Below are positions 53,610 to 64,000 of a DNA stretch of 64,000 nt, in pieces; the first letter of the stretch is position 1; each line of letters opens with the position of its first letter. Source of the stretch: Conus ventricosus (taxonomy: Eukaryota > Mollusca > Gastropoda > Neogastropoda > Conidae). A program made the position numbers and the translations under genes. The notes beneath the pieces were generated by a model. The model saw only the letters and a program-made list of their open reading frames with translations. It was not told the DNA's origin and made no database searches. The stretch covers positions 185,610 through 249,609 of the forward strand of contig CM031621.1 in the NCBI GenBank assembly GCA_018398815.1, read 5' to 3'.

Positions 53610-54195
53610 GGCTGGAGATCCCAATGATCCCATGAGCTATGCTGGAAAGGGTTTCTGGTTCAATCAATGGTTCAGATCCCAATGATCCCATGAGCTGTGC
53701 TGGAAAGGGTTTCTGGTTCAATCAATGGTTCAGATCCCAATGATCCCTTGAGCTATGCTGGAAAGGGTTTCTGGTTCAATCAATGGTTGAGATCCCAATG
53801 ATCCCATGAGCTATGCTGGAAAGGGTTTCTGGTTCAATCAACGGTTGAGATCCCAATGATCCCATGAGCTGTGCTGGAAAGGGTTTCTGGTTCAATCAAC
53901 GGTTGAGATCCCAATGATCCCTTGAGCTATGCTGGAAAGGGTTTCTGGTTCAATCAACGGTTGAGATCCCAATGATCCCATGAGCTGTGCTGGAAAGGGT
54001 TTCTGGTTCAATCAGTGGTTTAGATCCCAATGATCCCATGAGCTGTGCTGGAAAGGGTTTCTGGTTCAATCAATGGTTCAGATCCCAATGATCCCTTGAG
54101 CTATGCTGGAAAGGGTTTCTGGTTCAATCAATGGTTCAGATCCCAATGATCCCTTGAGCTATGCTGGAAAGGGTTTCTGGTTCAATCAACGGTTT
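53610..54195. repeat. 58-bp minisatellite, ~10 copies
   Basis: Unit GATCCCAATGATCCCATGAG, CTATGCTGGAAAGGGTTTCT, GGTTCAATCAATGGTTCA. Variants alternate (CAATGG/CAACGG, GGTTCA/GGTTGA). Confidence 0.94.
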
Positions 54196-54949
54196 GTATT
54201 TCTATTAGTCATAACCTGTGTGTAGATGGACCACCAAGCTAGCACAGTTCTCTCGATGATAGCTACATGTCCGTTTGGTCAGTGGAATGGGAGACGCAGC
54301 ATACCCTTCTTCTTTTAAATCATCTCCAGGGGGAAATACCCTTAACAATCGGAAACTCCAGGGGTTTTGGGGGCTGTTGGCAAGGGGAAAATTGAAACCC
54401 CCCAAAAAGCACGTTTTGGTTTCAGTCAAAAATAAAAAATTTTTTCCTTTGGTTCTGGCAGGGATGGTTGGTTTTTTTAATGCCATAAAAACAAGCATCT
54501 CTTTTCTCCTGCAAAGCATGCGCTTCTCTTAAAGGGACCATTTGTTTCTGCTTAAGAGAGTGTTGGGGTTCATTTTAAAAAAAAAAGAAGAGATTGACAA
54601 AAATTAGGGGATGTTTATTTCATTTTTGGTCATTTAAATTTTGTTCGAATCGGGAAACATTTTTTTGGGGTTTTTTCCAAGTTTTTGAGTTACATGTTAT
54701 TTGTGATGGGGGCTGTTATAGAGAAAAAACCAAAGGGGGGGTTTTGCCCCCGGGCTTGTCCACCTATTAAAAGGGTGTTGGGGACCGGCGGTACCCCAAA
54801 AGCTGTCGGGGGGACCTTTAAAGCGGGGTTTTTTTTGACAAAATTGTTTTAGCAAGAAACAGTCCGAGCAGGGTTCTAGTCTTTAAAGACAGTGATCAGT
54901 CATCTAAAAAAAGGGAAATTTCAAAACATGAAGGCCTGATCAAGAGGGG

Positions 54950-55315
54950 GGGCCCTTTGAAAAGGAGCCCCCCAAAGGAAAAGGGAAAATTTCAAGATGG
55001 AAAACAAAACCCCCCGGGTTTGGGGCAGAGCCTTGCAAAAACTTTGGGGAAACCCCAAAAAACACCCAGACTTTTGTGGGCCCCAATGCAAGGAAAAACC
55101 CATTGCTGGAACCCAAACACCCGATTTTCCCGCCCCCAAATGAAAGGAAAAACTTTGGCGGGAAAACCACAAACCCCCCCGACGTTGCGAGCCATGCAAG
55201 GCAACATTGCTGGAACAAAACCACCCAGATGTTGAAAGGCCCATGAAAGGGGCAACTTTGTGGAACACAAACCCACCCAGATGTTGTAAGCCATCCCAAG
55301 GCAACATTGCTCAAA
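54950..55315. repeat. ~54-bp degraded minisatellite
   Basis: Units with GCAAGGCAACATTGCTGGAA and CACCCAGATGTTG. The right copies are clean and the left copies carry stretched homopolymers. Confidence 0.7.
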
Positions 55316-55769
55316 GGTTCAGAAAAGGAGCTGTCAACACTTCGTTGTCTTGTCATTGAAAGGACATGTATTAATATTGCAAGAAAGGAAAAAAAAAAAA
55401 AAAAAAAAAAAACCCACACCACAAAAAAAAACCAAACAAACAAAACCAAAATACCCCCCAGGGCATGAAAAAAACCCCCTCCCACCCCATTGAAAAAATA
55501 AAAAAGGGAAATACTAACATGGTGCTGGGAATATTTAAACAGCGAACAACAAAAAAGGGGGTCGAGCGACTGGGTTTCCCAGGGTTTGTTTTTACATGTG
55601 GGGAAAAATTTTTAAAACGATTCCCGCTTATGACATGCTCCCCAGCGCAATAATCTGGCGTTATGGACATGTAATCCCTTAAATGATGCGAGGCAAGATT
55701 TAAATAAACTTTTTGGTTTTTATTGCAAGAAAAACCCAAAACCCTTGTGGGCTTAAAAACCATCCCCCC

Positions 55770-56200
55770 CACACTCCCTGACATTGAAAGGGTAAAGGGT
55801 AAACGCTGTAGAAGTATGAAACCACCCTTTTCTCCTAGTCTTGACACTGCAAGTTGAAGCGAACGCTGGGGAAAAAAGTATAAAAACCAGGCATCCTCCT
55901 AGTGCGGGACATTGAAAAGGATGGCGAACGCTTTGGAAGAAATGAAACCTTCGTTTTTTTCCAGTATTGCCCACTGAAAATTTTTAAAGGCAAAATGGGC
56001 CGGGTAGAAAGAAAGGAAACCACCCTTCTCCTAGTATTGACACTGAAAAGATAAAATTTGAACCCCCTTGGTTAAAAGTATAAAACCATCCTTCCCCTGG
56101 TCTTGACATTGCAAGATGAAGGCCGGAACGCTTTTAAAATTTTATGAAACCCCCTTCTCAGTCTTGACATTGCAAGATGAGGCAAACCCCCCGTGGGGCG
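55770..56200. repeat. ~60-bp degraded minisatellite
   Basis: Units with CCTAGTCTTGACACTGCAAG and ATGAAACCACCCTTCTCC, about seven copies, varying mostly in run lengths. Confidence 0.7.
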
Positions 56201-57289
56201 GGGAACCCCCTCCACCTTTGCAGGATCCCCGGCACCCAAAAAGTCCCACTGCTGGGACCCCCAACCTCAACCCCCCCTCCCCCCCCCCCTCCCACCGCCT
56301 AAACCCTCCGAGATCCATGTGGGCGGGGGAAAGGGCAAACAGGTTTTGATGGTTTTTTGTTTAAAGGAAGAGGACCTGGGCCCTTTTCCCAGGGTTTAAA
56401 TTTTGTCGCGCCAACCCTGGTTAACTTGGGAAAATGGAGATCGTTCAAAATTGAAACAAAAAAAATTTTCACAATAAATTATGCCCCTTTTGGAGATTGG
56501 TGTTGGGGATGGGGGGGGTGAAACTGCTTGCCCCACGGGGCTCCCCAAAACACGAGTTTCTGTATTAAAATTTTGAGGCCCCCAAAGCAGCTTTCCCAAA
56601 GACCTGCTGATTTTTGGTTCCTGGCTCGGGCAAAAGGGAAGGGACGTATTTACAGGGGAAAAGGAAGCCAGTACGTCCAAAGGGGAAGAGCCAGTACGTC
56701 CAATGGAGAAGCCGTCTTCGGGGAAAACCGCCCTGTACCCGGAACATAACGTCTAAAGTTGCAGCCACCACCCCCCTCTCGCCCCCCCCCCTCCTCGCTC
56801 CCCCCCCACCTCCCCCCCTCTAATACACAGATCAAAAACCCAAAAGTTAATGATTATGTCGGGAGCCCCGGGGCAGGGGGAAAGGGAAATACCCAAAACG
56901 GAAAAAACAAAACTCTTTCGTTCCTTTTCCAACCCTTAAAGAGTTCCTCTGGTCGCAAAGAAGTAAGGGGTTCTTTTTCCCGGGCCCTTGCCACCGGCCA
57001 TTCTTTATTTTATTTCATTCCCCCCTTTTTAAAAGAGTAAAAAGATGTCCGTGGTGCATTCCATGTCATGTACCATTTCCACAAGAAACATTTTTCTTTT
57101 TGGGAGGGGTTGGGATTTGGGCCTGATGGTGGGGACAAAAACTTTTTACAGCATTTTCCATAAAAAACCCCGGTTCTGACGTTCCACCTGTTGGATTTTT
57201 GAATTTTTGAAAGAGTTTTAAATTTTTTCATTGTTTCTGAGATTTTAAAGGGGAAAAAATTTTTTAAACCCAAAATTTTTGGATGGGAA

Positions 57290-58200
57290 AATGAAATGGG
57301 GTGGGGAACAGTAAACGAAAACAGTAAACAGTGGGGTATGTTTTGCCCCCAAAAGGAAAACCCTAACACAGAGAAAAACTTTTATTAAAGACGGGGCACA
57401 GCCTTTTTTAACTTGAATAAAGTCAGACAAATACATAGACGAACAATCAAATAGTAGGGGGATAAAACAAGCGCAGGCCCATTTAAAACCCGTCTTCATT
57501 GTAAAGACTTGGCAAAAGATTTTTGGGCTTTAAGAGGGGGGGGGGGGGGGGGGGGGGGGAGTTTGAAGAAGGGGGAAACTGGGAAAAATGAAATTTAAAT
57601 TTTTTAAAAAAAAAAAAAAAGGGTTCAGGTATGAAAAATCTTCACTAGCTGGTTAAAGGGGAAACCCTTTGCAATTTCCTTTTTAAGGGAGAATTTTTTT
57701 GTATTGCCTGCTCCCAGGGCCTTTCGTCCCCTGGGTCGGACTCTTTAGGGAGACCGGCTTGTTGTGTCTGCGCTCCCGGGGTTTAAATAGAGACACACCA
57801 CAGTCCATAATTTCTGTGGTTTTTCTCCACCCCCAAAAGGGGGCAAAAAGAATCCAATAGCCCCCAAAGCAGCCTGCGAAAAGTAATAAAAGCAACCAAC
57901 GAAAGTGTGGGGGAGGAAAAAAGTTTTCTGTTTAAAAAAAAAAAAAGTTTTTACAAATAATATTTGTAGGGGGGCAGTCTTTAAACCTTCGCCCGAGGAT
58001 CCCCCCCAAAGAGGAAGGGGGACAAAAGACAAATACAAAAACCTCAAATTTTAAACAAAGCAAAACGGAAATGAAATGGGTAGGGAACAGTTTAAAAGAT
58101 AAACAGTAACAAGTGGGGGATGTTTTGCTCCCATAAGGAAACCTTAAACAGAGTAAAAAATTTTTTCAAGACTTGGGACAGCCTTTTTTAAAATTGAATA
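57290..58200 (-). mobile_element. element C, minus-strand copies
   Basis: The reverse complement of the 24725-25115 sequence is visible: ACTTGAATAAAGTCAGACAA, a G24 tract (57536-57559), and CCTTTCGTCCCCTGGGTCGG beyond. A second partial minus copy at 58060-58200 meets a plus copy head to head. Confidence 0.65.
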
Positions 58201-58204
58201 AAGT

Positions 58205-58875
58205 CAGGACAAAAAACTTTTGCCAGTCTTGAATAAAAGTTACTCTGTGTTTTTGGTTTTTCCTTTTGGGAGGGAAAAACTTACCCCACTTGGGTTTTCT
58301 GTTTATCGGTTTTTGTTCCCTACCCCATTTTTATTTCCGATTTTGCTTTTTATTAAATTTTAGGTTATTTGTATTTGTCTTTTTTATCTCCCTTGCTTCT
58401 TTGGGGTGGTTTCCCCAGGCGGTTTGGCTCAAAGAAAGTCCCCTAAAATTTTATATTTTTTGTTTAATGGGGGGCTTTTTTTTTCAGCAACTTTTTTTTT
58501 CCCCCCCCCACTTTCGTTTGGGTTTCATTTATTACTTTTCGTTTGGGGGCCCGCTTTGGGGGTGCTTTTTGGATTCTTTTTTTTACCTTGGGGGGTGGAG
58601 AAACACCCCGTATTAGGGGCGTGGGTGTGTTCTATTTGACGCCGGGGGGGAGCGCGACCCCAAATAGCCCTGTTTTCCCCGTTTAGTCCGACCCACCCGG
58701 AAAGAAAGGCCCCCCGGAGCAGGCAATACAAAAATTTTTCTGCCTTCCCCAAAAGGGGGGTTGCATGGTTTCCCCTTTCGCAGCTTTTTTTAAAAGTTTT
58801 ATTTCCTGTAACTTTTTTCTTTTTTTTTTTTTAAAAATTTTAATTTTTTTGTTCCCCCGTTTTCCCATCTTAAAA

Positions 58876-58907
<32 letters not shown>

Positions 58908-59159
58908 TTTTAAAGTCCAAAACTTTGCCAAAGTCTTTCTTTGAAGACAGTTCAGTCGGGGCCGGGGGCTTGTTTTTCCCCTCTATTAGATTGTTTTGTC
59001 TATGTATTTGTCTGACTTTATTCAAAATTTTTAAAAGGGTGGCCCGTCTTGAATAAAAGTTACTCTGTGTTGGGTTTCCCTTTTTGGGAGCAAAACATAC
59101 CCCACTTGTTTTCGTTTTCGTTTACTGTTCCCCACCTTTATTTCATTTCCGATTTTGCT

Positions 59160-59160
<1 letters not shown>
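58205..59160 (+). mobile_element. element C, plus-strand copies
   Basis: CAGTCTTGAATAAAAGTTAC at 58217 and again at 59045. Poly(C) of about 31 at 58877-58907. Sequence is strongly homopolymer-stretched. Confidence 0.65.
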
Positions 59161-60930
<1,770 letters not shown>

Positions 60931-61005
60931 TTTTTTTTTTTTTTAGAAGATGTAGTTTAAGAGTTGTATAAATGAATGACTTGTGAGTTGACTTCAACGC
61001 GGTGA

Positions 61006-61050
61006 CAGCCCTGATATGGCCCTTTGCGGTCGGCTGGGCTATAAGCAACG
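61006..61050 (+). repeat. dispersed motif B, copy 3
   Basis: GCCCTGATATGGCCCTTTGC, GGTCGGCTGGGCTATAAGC. Nearly identical to 12712-12755. Confidence 0.7.
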
Positions 61051-61059
61051 TGGCCTTAC

Positions 61060-61220
61060 CTTACCCTCCCTCTCCAGCGTCTCCAGCGCCCTGCCTCACA
61101 TATCTTTATTTTCTCCACTGTCGTCTGTACGTCTACGGTTGAAAAACAAACAAACGGATTCACGAACAAACAAGCGAACAGAAGTCGTGCATCGACTGTG
61201 TCCGCGCTTTGCTGTGTGTG

Positions 61221-61252
<32 letters not shown>

Positions 61253-61271
61253 TGTGTGTGTGTGTGTGTGC

Positions 61272-61308
<37 letters not shown>

Positions 61309-61684
61309 AGCGTGCGCGGTCGCACACTATCGCGTGCTAAGATCAGGTAAGGATCGATTTGATTCCAATTACATACTCATTACTGAGAAGTGATCTGGGC
61401 TCTGTTACAGCACGGACTATTTGTCGTTTCCTGCGCACAAGAGTCTTACTCCTCTCCCCCTCCGTTCCCTCCATCGTCCTTGCATAAATTCATTGAAACG
61501 ACTTTTCGTTTTCATTTCTTCTTTCTTTTTTTTTCGTGACGACATAGCTGGACAAGATTACGTTCATTTTCGTGAGAAAGTAAGCTGTGTTTTCCATTCT
61601 CTCTTTCTAAATAAGTTGTTGTGTTTTCCATTCACTTTCCAGTCTCTCTTTCTAAATCAGTTGTGTTTTCCATTCTCTCTCTCT

Positions 61685-61724
<40 letters not shown>

Positions 61725-62294
61725 AGCTGGCTTGCGTGTTGATGTTCTGTTCGCTTTTGACACTGGTCTTCAGTGATTCTTGCAACTTCAATCTGTAGAA
61801 CACAGCCTCTTGAACACGCGCAGTTTGTTCTGTCCTGACCTTTATCTCTGCCATGGGCGAGAGGGGAGGGGGGGGGGAGGGGGGGGGGGGGGGGAGGGGG
61901 GAGAGCTGATCGCATTCCGTGTTCGCTGCAGGGGGGTGTTGTGGATTATCACGACTCGATGGTCTTCATGGCGGGGTTGACTGTCCTTGTTGACTGGTCT
62001 GCTTCGAGACTAGCTAGGATTTTGTTTCACTTTAAAGGCCCCTGAAAAGAAAATGACTAGATGGGGAAAAAAAAAAACAAAATCAAACAAAACACCGCTT
62101 TGAAAGTTCAGTTTGGAGATTTTCTTAGAAAATGAATTGCCTCATTTTTTTTCATTATTTTATTTTATTTTTTTTCAATAGCCTTTTGGTATTGTTTTTC
62201 TTACGGACAGCATTCAACAACATATTACAACCGGACGAAACAGAACCGATGCACCTGAAAGTTCATTTAAATCTAGAACGTTTCATTTCGTTTC

Positions 62295-62359
<65 letters not shown>

Positions 62360-62660
62360 GAACTTTCAGGAATGATAGTATTCATGCATTGAATGCCTGG
62401 TAAGTTTTTTTCCTTTTAAGATGACATGTTTCAATTCCTGCTGTGTGCGGTCACTTTCAGGATCTTAAAGCTATTTGTCTAACGTATCTTGTATGTTGTC
62501 TATAGGTTTATTGCAACCTGTTTGTTGTTTTGTTTCATCTCTAATGTTAAGTATTCTTTCAAACAAAATGCTAATGTCACAACGTTGTCAAAGACGTTGG
62601 GATATCTTGTAGAATACTGTGGGTACAGTGCAAGATCACTTTGTTTTGAAAAAAAAAAAA
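61060..62660. other. right flank with simple repeats, no gene recognised
   Basis: Holds (TG)n at 61213-61307, CT at 61672-61725 and 62299-62356, a poly(G)-rich tract at 61868-61900 and a ~40-bp duplication (TTCCATTCTCTCTTTCTAAA) at 61590-61675. Confidence 0.5.
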
Positions 62661-62664
62661 GTTA

Positions 62665-63080
62665 ATTGATTATTTTATGTTCTGTCCCCTCTTACGTATA
62701 TTTTAAGTTGCTACACCTGGTAAAAGAAATTGTTCATTGGTTATTTCATGTTCTGTCCCCTGTTACGTGTATTTTAAGCTGTTACACTGGTAAAAGGAAT
62801 TGTTCGGAATTATTCATTGGTTATTTCATGTTCTGTCCCTGTTACGTGTTATTTGAGCTGTTACACCTGCCCAAAAGAAATTGTTCACTGATTATTTCAT
62901 GTTCTGTCCTCTGTTACGTGTATTTTAAGCTGTTACACCTGCCAAAAGAAATTGTTCATTGATTGTTTCATGTTCTGTCCCTTGTTGCGTGTATTTTGAG
63001 CTGTTACACCTGCCAAAAGAAATTGTTCATTGATTATTTCATGTTCTGTGCTCTGTTGCGTGTGCTTTAAGCTGTTACAC
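62665..63080. repeat. ~71-77-bp minisatellite, 6 copies
   Basis: Unit TTGATTATTTCATGTTCTGT, CCCCTGTTACGTGTATTTTA, AGCTGTTACACCTGCCAAAA. A splice-acceptor-like TTTTTTTTCAG follows at 63111, but no coding sequence is recognised after it. Confidence 0.9.
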
Positions 63081-63559
63081 CTAATCTTAATTTCTCGTTG
63101 TTTTTTTTCAGACGATAAAGTGATTTTGACTTTGATGACTTGACTTGACGCTGACTTGACACCGGTTGTCTCCCTTTGTTCGCTCAACACGAGATAATGC
63201 TGACCCTCTGCCACCCTTGTCGCGCATGCGCAGGGCCACAGAAAGACCTGTATCTGCCTCCCCTGCGATGACGTGTCACTCACGACAGCAGGCGACCACG
63301 GCTGTTGAGATCTGTTTGCAGCTATCTTTGTTTGTCCCTTTGCTTGGCTTTTGTTTTCCATTTCCTATCGTTCCTCATATACATCACGAGACAAACAAGC
63401 AGATCTGTCCTATAAATCGGCATGGCGGGCGAAAATGCCCGTTAGCAGGTCAAGGGTCGCCCCCCCCCTTCCCCTTCCCCTACCCCTCCTCCCATCCCTT
63501 CTCTTCCTCCCCCCCTACCTTCTCCACATCCCCCCTCCGTCCCTGAACATCTTTTGCCT

Positions 63560-63725
63560 GTGCCCGTTTGAATGATAACTGTTTGAATGAATGCCTAGCT
63601 TGAATTCTAACTGTACGAATGAATGAATAGTTGAATTATAAAATGTATGAATGATTGCCTAGTTTGAATGACAACTGTATGAATGATTGCCTAGTTTGAA
63701 TGATAACTGTATGAATGAATGCGTA
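63560..63725. repeat. ~33-bp repeat, 5 copies
   Basis: Unit TTGAATGATAACTGTATGAA plus TGATTGCCTAG, moderately diverged. Confidence 0.8.
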
Positions 63726-63935
63726 ATACCACTTCGTTTGATCTAAGGGGATTCTGCAACAGTTGGAGGTTGACGGCGCAGGCTTCTTTAACGACATGTT
63801 TTAATGGCTCCGAACCGTAAGAGAGGGGAGAGGGGAGGGGAGGGGAGGAAGGCGGGGTGGAGGGAATGGAACGAAGGTGTAACTCAACACCCGTCTCCTC
63901 ACCCAGACTATACTCTCCCCCCCTCCTCCCCATTC

Positions 63936-63938
<3 letters not shown>

Positions 63939-63983
<45 letters not shown>
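63939..63983. repeat. (CA)n microsatellite at the right edge
   Basis: Pure CA run. Confidence 0.9.
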
Positions 63984-63985
<2 letters not shown>

Positions 63986-64000
63986 GTAAGGGGCAGGAGT

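Noticed and set aside
63111..63450. First exon of a downstream gene after TTTTTTTTCAG
   Set aside because: No conserved peptide in any frame and no donor matching a sensible phase.

Overview
The window is eukaryotic genomic DNA, most likely from a mollusc and probably a marine gastropod. That placement is an inference from long GT-AG introns, abundant CA/TG and CT microsatellites, degenerate tRNA-derived SINEs and hAT relics, and one conserved animal gene. I could not search a database, so the species is not established.

The one gene I can assign is an LZTR1 orthologue (leucine-zipper-like transcriptional regulator 1, a Kelch-BTB-BACK substrate adaptor of CUL3 ubiquitin ligases). It lies on the + strand from the ATG at 8142 to the TGA at 49710. 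I resolve 21 coding exons, 2357 bp in all, with matching phases. They encode six Kelch blades (exons 1-10), BTB1 (11-13), BACK1 (14-16), BTB2 (17-18) and BACK2 (18-21). Exons 1, 2, 8 and 10 each lack one base relative to the conserved reading frame, in every case compatible with a lost G. I read these as consensus errors rather than pseudogene decay, because all 40 splice sites and the other 17 exons are intact. Restoring the four bases gives about 786 residues, against 840 in human.

Layout: 1-8069 is 5' flank with minisatellites, two SINE-like insertions and one possible minus-strand terminal exon. 8142-49710 is LZTR1. Its introns are built largely of minisatellites (periods from about 27 to 86 bp). 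49711-54200 is the 3' UTR and flank, with a SINE whose B-box half is tandemly amplified and a 58-bp minisatellite. About 54300-60700 is a block with inflated homopolymers and several copies, in both orientations, of a transposon carrying an internal poly(C) tract. 60720-64000 is flank with simple repeats and no recognised gene.

The most unusual feature is that many LZTR1 intron arrays are not random intronic satellites. Their repeat unit contains the neighbouring exon edge together with its splice site. Copies of the 3' splice site plus exon start precede exons 3, 9, 13, 18 and 21. Copies of the exon end plus 5' splice site follow exons 6, 12, 16, 19 and 20. The gene therefore carries serial decoy splice sites. 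In intron 17 they would add in-frame 27-residue modules to BTB2. In intron 8 each decoy is a tiny exon with an immediate stop and an AATAAA hexamer. I propose that splice-site-seeded tandem duplication drives intron growth here and may generate isoforms.

Mobile elements in the gene include an internally deleted hAT transposon in intron 19 (45620-47147, with 14-bp terminal inverted repeats, inserted in a CA microsatellite), a related hAT relic in intron 14, and a foldback element in intron 14 whose left arm has expanded into a 68-bp minisatellite.
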